Assembly: GCF_027596085.1 (NCBI RefSeq) | Contig: NC_072472.1 | Coordinates: 15,467,971-15,531,970 of the forward strand | Direction: 5' to 3' | DNA length: 64,000 nucleotides | From: Anoplopoma fimbria | Taxonomy: Eukaryota > Chordata > Actinopteri > Perciformes > Anoplopomatidae | Shown here: piece by piece, positions 23,921-58,554 of the stretch | How the letters are laid out: the number at the start of each line of letters is the position of its first letter | Numbering within the stretch: the stretch's first letter is position 1 | Program-made: the position numbers and the translations under genes | Notes under the pieces: generated by a model | Database searches by the model: none | What the model was told of the DNA's origin: nothing | Seen by the model: only the letters and a program-made list of their open reading frames with translations

Positions 23921-26900
23921 ATGAGCGGTGACAACGTCAAGTTGTTTGTCGGGAACCTTCCTTTAGATGCAACTCACGACGAGTTAACGAAGCTATTTGC
24001 TCCATATGGAGAGATCAACACCTGCTCTCTGCTCAGACAGTACGCCTTCGTTACCCTGAAGGGAGAGGGGGCAGCAGACAGGTACCCAACTGTTCATTAC
24101 CTTTATTAGATGGAGTGGATTATTTGCTATTTTATAAAAAGCCTTGCTTATCTTGGGGATAAAATCAAACGTGGTTATGAAAGTGCATGTACACAAACAC
24201 ATTTAAACAGAAGGGATTTGACACTTTTGCTCATCAGGTAGGTAGTTAAATTATGAGTGGAGTAAGTTTGCTAAAATCCGCTAATGCAGAGCTTTGAACA
24301 CGTAAAACAGAAATACACTTGTTGCTTATACTGCAAGTGTGTTTTTAAACAAAAGATATAAGATAATACATTCTGAAGAAAATGTATGTCCTAATGATGA
24401 TCCGTATGAATCGAAAAATGGATGTTTACATAAAGCTGTGTGAATCCTATACTGTCATACAAACATATAAATATTGTGTTGAATAAAATTATTATGGAAA
24501 CAAATTCAGAGAGCACAAGAAGGTGCACAATCTCAATGCAATGATGATGGAAAATGAAGGGTACCAGTTAATGACTGATATTTACATGTTTTTTTGTTTT
24601 TACAATATGTTAAAATAATTAAGATCAAACTTGGTTATTAAAGCACTATTAAAAGTCAAAATATTTGCTCATAAGATTCTAATGGAGCTTGCCAGGCAAC
24701 ACGTCCTTGCTTATGAGCATTAATGGGTAGTCGCTGCGGCTGGACTACCCATACAAGTAAGTTAATGCTCTAGCAGGGCATCAGCTATCTATTTATTTTA
24801 ACCTCAGCTAAAAGTACAGTTGCAGTACACCTGGTGAAGATGATGATGATGATGCAAAGATATTTCTCATTCTTACTCTTACAGGGCCATACGACATCTT
24901 GATGGCAAAGAGTACAGGGGCAGGCCCTTGGTGGTCGAGGAGTCACGTGCACGCCCACCCAACTCCACAAAAGTGTTTGTGGGGAACCTCGCCGCAACGT
25001 GTTCAGCAGATGACCTGCACGGGCTGTTCTCCACCTTTGGAAGAGTTTTAGACTGTGACAAAGTCAAAGGTAATTAGAAATCTCATCACCAATACTGGTT
25101 GTGCAATGTAAATATAGGCAAGGGTATTCGTGAAAAGTCTGAGAAGAGATTTTGTAGAAGTCCTTATATGTTTTGTACTAAAATGAGCTGGGTTGTGTGA
25201 GTACCCTGAAATGTAACAATAATCCTCACATTTTCTTGTGTCATCCAGAGAGTTTTCATAGTTAAATTTGAAATTAATAGTGCTAAACAGAAAGTGACAA
25301 GAAAGACATGGAATAGATGTATTTAATATTTAATCGTTTTAAATATTAAATATTATTACTCATTTTAATACTGATCTTCTTTTATACTCTACAGCCAGAT
25401 TATGCTCAAATGTTGGCTATGCGTTTGTGCATATGGAGAGGAAGGAGGAGGCCCTGGTAGCTATTGATGGACTCAATGGGACCATGTACAAGGGCCGTCA
25501 GTTGGCTGTAGAGTTGTCCAAAGCCCAGCCTTTGATCAACCAGCTTGCAATGGCTGGAAACAACCCGGGTGGTGTAGCAGCAGGTAAAGATGAAGTTAAT
25601 AGATTTGTGTTTAAGTGTTTTGCATAATAGCTGAAAACAACTCATGTTCTCATCCTGTTTTGTTCTCCCTTTGCCTTGTAGGTGGCAGGGAGGGTCTACT
25701 TCCGCGTCCACCTCCATCACTAGAGCACCATCAGAGTCAAGCAGCCGTGCTAGCAGCAGCTGCAGCAGCTGCGGCTGGACTACCCATACAAGTAAGTTAA
25801 TGCTCTAGCAGGGCATCAGCTATCTTGGAAAACATCAAACTTATGATGCCTGAAAACTGAGCTCATGAGTTTATGAACGGTCACAATCACTTGTTAGTAG
25901 AATCATTTCAACCTGATCCTTTGTTAAAACTAACTCTCACTCTTCCCTTACCCTTAATCTCGTAATGATGTGTATATAAAAATTAGGTTCGAGTGTATAA
26001 ATATATGTTTTAAATATTTCCCAGTGAGCAATTTTCTGTTGAAATTACGTTTAAAAGGTAACTTCAGGCCACCGGTGAAAAGACGTTCAAAAGTGAAGAC
26101 GTTGATTTAACGTCCTAAATTCACATTAGACCATTTTCACCGGAATTTGCAATAGTAGATTTTTCCATCCTCGACATTGTGCTTAGTAGTATATCGCATT
26201 TTAGAGCCTTACTAAGAAACCAAAAGGTGCCTAATGGGTTATTTTAAATGATTGCATCTCTCATCTGTCTTTGCAGGTTCAACAAAGTGTCCACAACTCA
26301 TTCTACAACACCACGTCCTTTGACCCCACCTACGCTGCTTTGAAGGGCATTACAAGCGCTAAAGGTGCAGATGGGGTAATATACGGTGCTCTAGCCAGCC
26401 AGGTATATGGCTCCGTTGCTGACCAGGTGTACCAAGATATGGCCAATCACAATTCTGCAGCTGTTACCACTGTTGAAGAAGTAGAGCCACAATCTGGACC
26501 AGATCCAACAACGCTTTTCGAGGCAGCAAGAGCAAAGTTCTTTCAGGAGGGACAGAAGGTAGTAAAGTGTATACTGTGTTCTCCTCTGTGTTTATTTTGT
26601 TTTCTACATTTTTATGTATATTTATTTACTGACATATTTTGAATTAAAGGTTCTGGCAGAGCAGCAGGCAGGGAGAAAGGCAGCATCATCTGCAGACAGT
26701 GAGCGAGACCGCAGCCCAATCAGAGGAAACCGGGCCCCCCTCCTCCCCGACCCCGTTCCAGGTTCCTTCGCTCAGATACGGCCTAAGCGGCGCGCCCTGC
26801 TGCCGACGCCACCTGGAGGTCCTGAAGAGTCCCCGGCTGCCACCAACACACCTGAAGGGTCAGATCCCGTTGCTAGGTACACATAATACATTTTGATAAA

Positions 26901-27623
26901 AGATGGAGGCAGAAGAAAAAATAGCATTTTAAGCCTGCTTCCAGTTGAACATACTGCATAATAATAATTTATTTACATGGCACTGATTAATAAACCATTA
27001 CATTATTAAATATTAAACCAAAAATAAACATCCATGTGTCCATTTAATGTGAGATGTGATTTTGAAGCTAACATTTATTTAATTTTTTTTCTTTCCTTTC
27101 TTCTCTTTACCTCTCAAAATGTAACCTGCACTCCAGGTCTTACACAGAGTACTACCAGCAAATGCACCAATACCAACAGTATCAACAGTACCAGCAGCAA
27201 CAGCAGTACCAGTACCTCCAGTATGCCTACACCAATCCTCCTCCTCCCCCTCCGCCTCCGCCAGCCACCACACAGGCACATGCCTCCATCACAGCCACTG
27301 CACCACCGGGGACATACTCTGCTCCCCCAACGTACGCAGCACCGGGAGCCTATGCAGCGCCGGGGACATATGACACTTCGGGAAGTTACAATGCCTCATC
27401 AGGGAGCTACAATGCTTCATCTGGGAACTACGATGGCTCGTCAGGAAGCTATGGCGCATCTGGAGGCTATGGGGCACCCGGAGCATATGATTCATCGGGA
27501 GCTTACGCAGCAGCGGGAAGCTACTCCGCATCCACACCGTATGAGCAGACACCCGCACACGGGCAACCCATGCCCCAGCGCCATGATTACCCTTACCACA
27601 CGCCAGAACCCCCTTATCGATAG
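23921..27623 (+). CDS. rbm14: RBM14-like RNA-binding protein (two RRMs, YG-rich tail)
   Basis: Coding exons 23921-24081, 24885-25069, 25395-25583, 25682-25791, 26277-26558, 26650-26876, 27137-27623; all GT-AG, 546 residues. RBM14 (CoAA/PSP2) is a nuclear paraspeckle protein that couples transcription and splicing. RRM1 has RNP2 KLFVGNL (7-13) and RNP1-like QYAFVTL (40-46); RRM2 has KVFVGNL (83-89) and GYAFVHM (123-129), preceded by seven extra residues ARLCSNV. Then come an alanine run, a segment FEAARAKFFQEGQKVLAEQQ (likely helical), RDRSPIR as in the RBM4/RBM14 family, a Gln/Tyr run, a proline run and a Tyr/Gly/Ser/Ala prion-like tail with SGSYNASS repeats. No CCHC zinc knuckle is seen, which argues against RBM4. 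Human RBM14 is also near DPP3. The family is confident; the a/b paralogue is open. Confidence 0.9.
24690..24790. repeat. Partial exon-5 duplicate with inverted arm, in rbm14 intron
   Basis: Positions 24733-24790 are identical over 58 bases to 25768-25825, which spans the last 24 bases of the fifth exon (fourth after the two RRM1 exons), its GTAAGT donor and the start of the next intron. Directly 5' of the copy, ATGGGTAGTC (24723-24732) is the exact reverse complement of GACTACCCAT inside the copy (24743-24752). Further out, GAGCATTA matches TAATGCTC in inverted order, so the left side is a shortened inverted copy of the right. Confidence 0.9.
26035..26165. repeat. Decayed AACGTC-type fish repeat
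   Basis: Repeated ACGTC/GACGTT words (GGTGAAAAGACGTTC, GAAGACGTTGATTTAACGTC) resemble a teleost repeat family rich in this word. Moderate call. Confidence 0.45.
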
Positions 27624-30445
27624 TCCCACCCCCACACACACTCCTTCCACACTGCAGATGTGTGTGTGCATGTGTATTTACTTAAGGGACAGTGCAAAGA
27701 GGAAAGCTAGACAGGGAGCAAGGTTGTAATTTGAATGTAATTCAAATCAGGCGCATTTTCCCTTTTTCTCCGTCTTAACCTAGTCTTTATCATTCTTACC
27801 TGTGAGTTGATACCTGTGTGGCGTAGTGGGACAGCTAATTTTGTAAAATTGTCAAGCGTTCACAGTTTCTGTTTGATAATGAGGTACAGCTCGTTCCCCA
27901 TTGGATGTTTAAAGAGGCTTAAATGTTTCTTGGGATAAAGTTGTACTCAGAGGCCAGGGTAGGATATCATAGGAGAAGCTTTTTGTTTGTACTGAATCAA
28001 GGCCTTTTATATACTCTACATAAACATGTGCACCACATAGGGGTTACCTGGGAAACCTGTACAGGAAAAATAAGCAGTCCGAATCAAAATTCCTGCATCA
28101 TCACACTTTTCAAATAGGGCCCAAAATGAAAAACACTGATAATTTACTAATTAACTAGAAAACAGATTAACTGGCTAAAAAAAAGAAAATGATCAATCTG
28201 CCCTTTTGGTCTCTTTAAAATATGCATTATTCTTGCAACCTTCTTATGAAAACTCATTTTTCAGAGGTCCACATGTCTCCATGATAACAAAATTAAAATA
28301 TACATCCAAACCCACACACTAGTGTTGGCGTAGGACCACCCTGTGTGGAGTATGTAACAGGCCTGTGTTTTGAATTCAGCCGCATTGACCCTTTTATAAC
28401 AGCCAGTCTGTTCGTCCAGATATTTAACTGCCTGATTGGTAATACACGTCAACTAGAAGAGAAAGCAGAAGAAGTGAAATGGAGCAGTGCTTCGGCGAGG
28501 TTTTTGTTGCCTTTACTGGATAACCTTCTTTTTGTAAAGCTCGAGAATGTTTGTTCATTGACCGGCTTTGTCTTATGTTTCAGGCTGGTTTCACTAAATG
28601 ACTACCACTCAAAGTGATTATGTATCACATTTGTCCTCTATTTTGGGTCATTTAAACTGTTGATATGGCAAATTAATAGACAGATAATCGCAAAAGCAAC
28701 TGATTTAATTGAAGGTTAGAAAGTCACTTAGGTTCTGTTACAACCCAATTAACTCTTGAGTGATTTTGAGATTACATTTTGCCTGCTGGCATTAAACGTT
28801 TTCCTGAGGCTTACTGTTTTCAAGGTGGGAAAAATTATTATAGAGTAAATTTGTAGTCAACACAGGCCTTTTAAACTGGTTACTACCAGTCTGATTATGC
28901 ATACGTTCAGTTTCATAGTTGCAAGGTGTAGCCAGGTTTGAAAATGACTCAGATAAAAAGATAACAATACATTGGGATAAAATATTTCCAGCGATTTAAA
29001 TTAAAGTATGTGACATTCTCTTGGAGTGGTTTTCCTAAATTAACCTTTCTTAAGTTTTCTTGCCCGGGCTTTCTGTATTTCTCGAGGTCTACACAAACTC
29101 AGGAGTTTAATGTATCCTGTCAAGTTAGTTTTTGCCTCTAAAACACTAGAACAGAATCATTAAGTAACTTTGTAGTCATTCAAATTTCCTTTTTTAATTT
29201 TATTTCATTTTTGTGTAGAATTGCGATACAGCAGTTTGTGAGGCATACCTCGAGCAGGGTGGTTATCCGATTACGGTCATACTTGTACCATGCAATGAAT
29301 GGTATTAAACCACTGTGGCATGTGAGTGTTTGAACTTAATCTGCTGTAAAATCCGATGTTGCATTCGATTTTGAAATGCATTTCTAAAAAAATGGGGCCT
29401 AGCGGTGATTCACCATTTGAGCTGAGAGCAGGTACAAGTGTATATTTTTTCTAAATGCAGTGCAGTGGCGTGTTGCTGATGTGTGTAGCGTAGGGATATT
29501 GACTGAGTGGATATGAAGTGACAGTCTTGGTGCTGCAGGTGAATTTGAGGGTTGTGTTGGATAAAGTACAGGCCGCAGATTTTTCCGAGTAGCCGTCAGA
29601 AGGGCTGATGACCTTTTCGTTTTCCCTCTTCTGATCTCTCCAGAACCACACACCTCATTTTGACACCAGGATTACAGGCTTTCTCTGCATTCATACCACA
29701 CATAGACATCTCCACGCTTATATCTAGATGTATTTTAACTGGGTTCATTGCATTTAACTCATGTAAAGCAGGCTACATGTGCAAATGATACTAATGCACA
29801 CTTAATTCCATCAGTATTTTATGACTTACAGCAGTAGTACCGTTCGTGATTGTACCACACCCAAGTGACTCATCTTATTTCTTATTCGCCACCTGAGTTG
29901 TCAGTGCTGTGTTAGGTTTCAGTGACACATAGCCACTCTAAATTTCCACATTTTTCCACCTTCTCCATTTGAACTGTTAGTTGCATGCCTTGTTGTTGCT
30001 GCTGCTCCAGCCACCTTCTTCCTCTTGCTGATTATTGCAGCTAGAGTGGGAGGGAGCCAAACTGAGCCCTTGCCCTGGACGTACGCCACACGCAGCTGTA
30101 GCGTGGGATGGGGAAAACAGCAGCGTTAGGCCTGAAACTGCTCTGGACGATGGGGGGTCCCCCCACTAAGGTAAACACTCAGACAACACACTCCTGCCCC
30201 TCCCTGAAAACACCCGTACACACACTCTCAAACACGATAATACACGCACCTATATCCATCTATTTCTCTCCTGTCTTCAGGGAGTTTTATTTGTCAGGAT
30301 TTCAGATTTTTGGAAATGGATCTCCCAACCTTTTTTGAGGGGAGATAAACTTTTTTCCTGCTTTTGATTTTCCTGGTCATAGCGCTGCATATTCACCCCA
30401 AGCATCCTCTGCTCATACATTCCTGCTCCCAACATACTGACCGCT

Positions 30446-30450
30446 CACAC

Positions 30451-30488
<38 letters not shown>
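30446..30488. repeat. (CA)n microsatellite
   Basis: CA run with one GC interruption. Confidence 0.93.
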
Positions 30489-30490
<2 letters not shown>

Positions 30491-30649
30491 CTGATTGAGA
30501 CACGTATACCATCTTTAAGTCTAATTCTGAAGCAGGCATGTTGTTGTTAGTCTACCCGTATCTAACAGCCTGCTATTCAAGAGCACCAGGCAATCACAGC
30601 CAGAGCTGGACGTGGGACATTTCGCTAGGATGGGTTGTGTTAGTTTTTG

Positions 30650-30775
30650 TAAATGTGCCCTCGGGGCCACTTCGGGATAAAGTGCCTTGCGTAAGAGCAC
30701 ATCGATAGGCCCTTCATTTCAGAGTTGAATAACCTGGCTCAGGATCGGTTGCTGGTTCAACACTCGACTCCCCTT
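30650..30775. repeat. Possible decayed SINE-like fragment
   Basis: GGTTGCTGGTTCAACACTCGACTCCCC at the right end looks like the degenerate end of a fish element of the kind at 8788-9045. The match is weak. Confidence 0.35.
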
Positions 30776-33700
30776 CTCCCCCCCCCCAAACAACGATTTT
30801 TGATGCCACATTCAACTTGTATGAATGACAATGAACACAAATATTATCATTTTGTTTTAAATTACATTTTGTCCTATGTTCTTTGAAATGTTTAATTATC
30901 AATAAATGAATTTGAATTGAACTGTAGCTTCTCTGTGTGAATATTTAAATAATCAGTTAATGATTAGTTAATGTATTATTACTTTTAAAGTTTGTTATTA
31001 ATAATCACCATTGCTATTGTATTGCCACATTAGCTAATCTTCCTGGGGTCCCCAGGTGTTTGTGTAGTATTCACAAAATAACTTAAGTTAAGCATCAGAT
31101 GACGTTTTATTCCATTTTCTTCCAAAAACATCAACCTATGCTTTTAAAATAAAAAACAATAATTTGATAACATTTCCAAACCTGTTGATTATACAAAAAA
31201 ATAAAATGAGAAGAAATTGAAGGTATGGAACCTCATTCCCTGCTTACAAGACGTTTTCATGGACACTGCTGAGTTTCATGCCCTCAACAACAATGAACAG
31301 TTTACAGATGGACACTAGAGCACGGGATGAGTGTAGTGAATGCAGTATACACAATACTGAGGGTATACTGAGGTAATGTGGTAAGTAGGCCTATGCACCT
31401 AAATGGACGAGGGATTGAGTGTGAAACTGCATAGACATCATGCGCCTTTTGCTGGCAAAAACTACATGGTAATGCAGTTTCTACTCAAACACGCAAGTCT
31501 GGTTTCCAGCCGCCAGATTAGTCCGTGAAGTAGCTTCAGTGATGAAAACAAAGGTCTGTTTTTGTAGACCGACGGTAGATAATGGTCTTGGGAGTCTTCC
31601 AATATGGATAGTACTAGAAGCAACCCATTGAAGCTCACCTTCGATGTCCTTTTTGTAAGGTTAGGGTGCAGGTAGAAATATTGTGTGCATTGACAATTTA
31701 CGTCCTTTTTATTAGACTTCAATGTAAGAGAAAAAATAATTTCCTGAACAGACTCAACTGTTGAAGCAGTTTTTTTCAAAATCTGAGAAATGGGTCAGAG
31801 AATGTTTTTAGGAAATCCAACCCCAGATTTCAAAACTAAATCTAAAAGTTTTGCTTTATAGATGTTATGCTGTGTCCTTTTACATTGACTTTAGTAGGTT
31901 AAAATGATTGATAATTAAACTGTGGTAAAAAAATAAATAAAGTGTACAGAGACATGGCTGACAAACGGGGAAACTCATTTTTTCTGAAGTTTTTACAAAT
32001 CTGCAGTTAGGTTAAAAAAAATGATGCTATAGATCTCTAAACCCCTGTCCAAATCTGTACACTTTCTTGGCTTGGTTTGACGAACTTGTCTCAAAAATAA
32101 AGTTGAAGCTTTCGGTGAATCCAAGCCTGGTTTTAGGAAACCAGCCCATGCTTTAAGAGGATGACTGGAAAAGAATAAGTCCAGTTGATGGCAACAGACA
32201 GGACAAGACTGGGCAAACACGTTAAAAAACACAACACAATGTAGACCAGACCAAACACATATTACAGTACTCTGACTTTTCAATCACAACCTCCAATGAT
32301 GCTGCTGGCATAGTATGAAAAAGGAGCGAGCATTCAAACACGTATTGAAAATAGCAACGCTTTAATAAAGAGCGATTTTACAAGACTGTAATGTCTAGCT
32401 AGCTAGGTGATAACTGGCATTGACATCCATGGTGTTTTACAAAGATGCAGTTATGGTAACTGGGTTTGAAGTTCGATGGGTTACTTGCAAGTTGCATTTC
32501 TGCATGCGAGGCAGCCTTCAAACAGTTACGGACCCTACATTGTAAAACAGTTGATTATGAATGTCAATGAACGTTCATTTCAAGAGGTAAGTAAAAAATC
32601 TCCTGGAGAAATTTCCTTAACGTTTTCCAAACACACCGGTAAGTGAGAGTTCACACAATGGTCATGCTTTTACCGGGCACACAAGCCAATAAAAAGACGA
32701 CACTTAATCATGCAAAAAAAGACAATTTCTTTGTCTCTAAAAATAAAAGAACACAAAAAATCTTTTGAGTTCTGATATCATCCATCCGTAGTGACCTTGA
32801 ATAAGAAGAAGCTGCGCTTTGATGATGACTTTGGTGCAAAAAAATGTTCCTGTTTCGAAGAGGACAGACCCTGTCCTGTCCACTTCCTCGATGAAGACAC
32901 TCTTGGTATAGACCAGTTGTGATAGTTTACCCTTGACCACCCCCCCCATACCCTCCCACCTCCCCCCTCGGCCCCACCCACTTCCTCCTCGAGATGGACA
33001 CAAACATCACAAACATCAAACCCGCCCTCCCACACATCCCTGGATGATGACACCTTCAAAATACAACCATTCAAACACAGATACAGCAATAAATTGTCCC
33101 ACGTACAGTACGTCATCCAACGGGGCTTCGATCACTTTACAGAGAGAGCACGTCTAAAAACACATGAACGGCATTTTCTATATACAGAGGACACAGTAAC
33201 AGTCAGAGGTTGGGCCCAGGATGGATGTAGCTGCGTTGTGGGAGTGAAGTGCAAGATGAAAAAGAGCATTCAGCTGACGGAGAAAGACAAATAACCGGGA
33301 TGAGGAGTAATGGTAGAGAGTGAAACGACAATTTTTTCCAAATGTCAGCTGGCCTCTTGTTGAGAAATCTCAGAGAATATCTGCCTGCTTGGTGGCGATT
33401 TCTAACTGAAGTCTCTGCTGGTCGTAGAGTCGTAGCTGCAGGGAGATTGTTTTTTGCGTAGCCAGCAGTTATAGTTCAAGGTTGAATCATAACCATACGC
33501 CACCATACAGTTGTAATTCTCTGATGATTTTGTTTGGAGCTACAGCTCACTGATTCACTTTGAGATTGCAGGGCCGATGACTTCAGGGCTTTTTTTGCGT
33601 TGTTTTCCTCAGATGACTGATCCCTGGAACCACATTAATTAGATGTTGGGTTGTACAGACTGAGACATATGGCCACTATGACACTCACTGCTATGTTGTA

Positions 33701-35664
33701 CACACTACCAGCTCAGTAGAGACCTTTAATCTCTAACCGAGGAACTTAACCCTGTGTATCTCTATAGGGAGGGCGTGTGCACACAAACACACAATACAGT
33801 ACATGTACACAGAACAGACACAATCAATAGAAAACGACTTCATCCCAGATCGATTATTGCCCCTTTCAACTGTACATCCCAGCAATGATTTTAGGTTTTT
33901 GTGCAGCAGAGCGTTGTCCCCTCATCGAAGGTTTGTGCTATATATATATATTTATATATGTATATATCGACTGTCTGTGGGGCTAACTTGACCTTGGGTC
34001 TGCCAGAAAAGCCACATTAACATTTAACGTCTCATTAAAGCCTCCCGTCTCTGGCTGTCTGAATTAATCTGCATCTCGTCACTGCGTTACTAGGGTCGTG
34101 ATCGACAGACATTACCCTCAGTCGCTTTACGACGGTCTGGTCCTCGTTTGACTCCTCTGACTGACCTTTAGCTGTCCTGTCCATAGATGTTAACACTACA
34201 TTAGCAAAGCCCTCTCTGTGGTTGCAGTGTCTTTGATTCCTCCAAGCGGAGGTGAGATGTCTGCTGCAGTAATTACTCTTATCCAGTTTTTCTGGAGTGT
34301 GAAGGACTTCACGGGAGAATTATTTTTAACAGGACCGATGCAGGACAGGGAGGAAATCAAACAGTTGGGAGCTAGACCATTTTTTGATTGGCAAGACTGA
34401 GAATCAACGCCTTCCTAACCTCCAGTCAATTCTCTGTCTGGCTCTCAGTGCATTTTTCACTACTTTTAGAGCAGTAAGTGTATAACAGAACAGGTTAGAA
34501 AACAAAGTAAAACAGCATTCTGTACAGAAAACCTGATGTGGGACACACAACAACACTACAGCAGGGAACAGTTTTCTAAACAGCCTACAGATGGGTTGAA
34601 AAGACAGTAACGGGATTGCATGATATTGCACAGCTGTACAGGAGGGGGGAGAGAAGAACAAAATACACAGTGTGTACAGCACGACCTCAAGTAGCAAAGT
34701 TAGTGTAAGAGGTTTGTTTACATCCAAATGCGATGCCCGGGGTCTGGCTCAGTGCTTTCATCAGTTAGTTCCAGTGCAGTAACACATTGGTACCTGGCAG
34801 CACAGTAATGACATCAGGTACCAAAAGAGAAACGCATACAGTACAGTACACACCCTACACAGCCACGTCCATCCACACACTCACACAAGCGCACCCGCAA
34901 AAATGATCGCTCCACGCCGGATTTTTCGATGTGAAGTTGGCAATTAAGAACAAACGGAGCTCATAAAAAGACTCAAACAGTAATGTTGATGCAGCACGTT
35001 GAAATGTAGAAAAAGGAAACACGCACACACACACACGCACACACACACATTCATATCGATTACTTCTGACATCAGGTGATGAATGACACACAACCGGGAA
35101 CCAATCTGAACAAGACGCTTAAATCACCTACACAGACATACACCCTTGGCAAAGTCCACATTGAGTAAAGTGCCAGAAACAATCCAATCAGAGAAAGAGG
35201 CGCGTGTCCTCCGAGTTTGAAGTGGGGTTAGTTTTTATACAGGAAATTATCAGGGTGAGGAGGTCGGGAAGTGGCAGTAGAGCCTCTGCACCTCCACAGA
35301 GCGGTCATCACAGGTCATTATCGCCGTCTGAATTGGCAAATCAAACAGAGGATGAGTGGGATTGATGCGGAGCCTCTGGTACCCCATTAATAGACAGAGA
35401 GATCAGTAGCCACATGGGGAGAGGAGAGGAGATTAGATGTTGAGGCTACATGGACACAGATTCAGCATTTCATCTTTGATCCGTCCTCTGGTCCTCTCTC
35501 TCCTTCTTCCTCTCCCCTCCCCTTTTCTTCTCCGTCTTCCTCTTATCTTCCTCCGGCACTGGATTTGGTTCTGGATTTGTTTTCTTCGGCTCCTTTTCTC
35601 TTTCCATCTCTTTCCTCTCGCCCTTCTCTCTCTTGGCTTTGCTGCCATGGTTACAGCATCATCC

Positions 35665-56798
<21,134 letters not shown>

Positions 56799-56810
56799 GT
56801 TACTGATGAG

Positions 56811-56850
56811 GAGGAGGAGGAGGAGGAGGTGGTGGTGGTGGTGGTGGTAG
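56811..56850. repeat. (GGA)n/(GGT)n triplet repeat
   Basis: About six GGA units followed by about eight GGT units, directly upstream of the picalm start codon. Confidence 0.9.
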
Positions 56851-56978
56851 TGGTTTTGGAGGAACAGGAGGCAGGCGGAGTGATGGTCGAGGAGTCCGGG
56901 TGGGGGGAACCGGGGAGGACGATCAAAATGTCTTTAGAGGCAGGGAGGAGGGTAGTGCCCTCTGCGAGAATCGGCCGT

Positions 56979-57046
56979 CTGAGCAGGAGGAGGAGGAGGA
57001 GGAGGAGGTGGTGAAGGAGGAGGAGGAGGAGGAGGAGGACAGCAGC
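56979..57046. repeat. (GGA)n triplet repeats
   Basis: Two GGA blocks separated by GGTGGTGAA. The C-rich minus strand and G-rich plus strand could form unusual DNA structures. Confidence 0.9.
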
Positions 57047-58554
57047 GTACACCGGCGAGGATCCGGTGGGAGAATTCATGCGGCGGCCAAATAAAACATA
57101 AGACGGTCACATCCAGGGAACCATTTAATATTCAGTCGAAGGCATCCGGATGGCTCAGCTGCAGGGAAAAAAAACTGATAAGCCTATGTTAAAAAAAAAA
57201 AAAAGGAAAAAAAAAATTAAAATGTATAACTAAGAGCGGCCTCCATCAAAAAAAAAAATAGTAGACTATGATAATATCTGAGACAGTGTAGCCTGCAGTA
57301 AACCGTAATATATCCCTGAGATGCCGGTTGGATACGCACGAGAGCTGAATCGGAAATAAAGATGGCAATAATTGACACACTACCGGTGATTATTATCAAA
57401 TCTATGCGGCATTCCCTGTGACTGACGACTCGTTTTTTTCAAAGACGATATCAAACGGCATTGTCCTGTCCCTTTTCTCCTCTTCTTCGCCCGGTTTCTC
57501 CTCTGAATCTACGCACAGATCCGACCGCCAACACCTCTCTGGTCCACACAGCACCCCTCTCTGGCTGCATCTAACCCTGACTGACCGCTTTGGGGTTTTT
57601 TTTTATTCACCTCCCCCCCAGTCTTTTTAATCTTCTTACAAAAGGGTGTATTTCTGTGTTGAGGTTGCCGATAGGCCAATTCCATTTTTTTTTTTTTTTT
57701 TTTTTTTGCTAGTCAAACTTGTGTGTAAAATGGCAGTACATGAATCAGGTGACTAGAAAAGAAGGGCGATTGGGCCACTTATTGGGTCCGGGGAGGGCAT
57801 CTTAAAGCAGAAGGCTGCCCCGGGTCTTCAAGGCAAGGCATCAGCTGTCATCACCTCGATGCATGTGGAGTGTCATGTGCAAACTATCACCGATTACCTG
57901 CCATCCAATGAAATGTAGACACATATGGAGGAAGATCCATGATAAGAGCAACACATATGTTTCATTGGTGTGATGCTTCACTGTGATTCACATATTGTCA
58001 TGTATGTGTGATGACACTGATGATCTTAAAGTGATTTTTATGGCATTACAGTGGCAATCATATGTTGTTGTTTTTTTATATGTTAGTGTGCCTGTGGTTT
58101 TTAATGATAACATGATAAATCCCAGCAAATGTAACCTACAACATTCATCTGAAGGTCCCCATATGGTGACATGTCGTGTAGACTTAAATATGTTCCAGTT
58201 TGATCCATTTAGTTCCAACAACATTCCCAGTATGTGTCTCAATGACATTTCATGGTCAAGTAGATACCATCTGGGAGCAATCAGTGATGGTTCCTCATTT
58301 ATTTTAAAGACCAACATTGGAAGAAATTTCTGTAGGAACCACATATTGCAGGAAATGTCTCTGGATCAAATAATTAAAGAGAAGATCCTTTGAATCTGTA
58401 TGAAACATAATTTGGAAACCACATGGAAATGTCAAAACATTTTGAAATTGAGGGACATTTGCAATAGTGTATTTACAAAGTCACTGCTCTTTGTGACAAT
58501 TAAAATTGTTAAAATTGTAAAACTTAATTGAGGAGATATTTCGCTTTAAGACTG

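Larger units (their letters stand above)
27624..35664. other. Spacer between rbm14 and picalm, probably both 3' UTRs
   Basis: rbm14 (+) and picalm (-) converge here, and no coding exon is recognisable over 8 kb. The right part (about 31-35.6 kb) is probably picalm 3' UTR on the minus strand, but I cannot fix its end; an AATAAA on the minus strand lies near 31107-31112. Other contents are a CA microsatellite (30446-30488), a possible SINE fragment (30650-30775), a short TATATA run near 33940 and a pyrimidine-rich stretch at 35480-35640. The open frames here are short and show no known motif. Confidence 0.5.
56799..57120 (-). promoter_or_regulatory. picalm: picalm 5' UTR and promoter region
   Basis: Immediately upstream of the picalm ATG the minus strand has pyrimidine-rich triplet runs: ACC/TCC repeats at 56811-56850 and TCC repeats at 56979-57046. 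CpG-containing sequence lies between and around them. This is the likely transcribed leader and promoter; the exact start is not determined. Confidence 0.5.

Noticed and set aside
23921..27623. rbm4 as the identity of the RRM gene
   Set aside because: There is no CCHC zinc knuckle after RRM2, and the long Tyr/Gly/Ser tail fits RBM14 better.
57983..58393. 136-codon plus-strand frame, overlapped by a 118-codon minus frame
   Set aside because: No recognisable domain or codon bias, flanked by repeats, and open on both strands, which is typical of low-stop AT-rich non-coding DNA. Expression data could change this.
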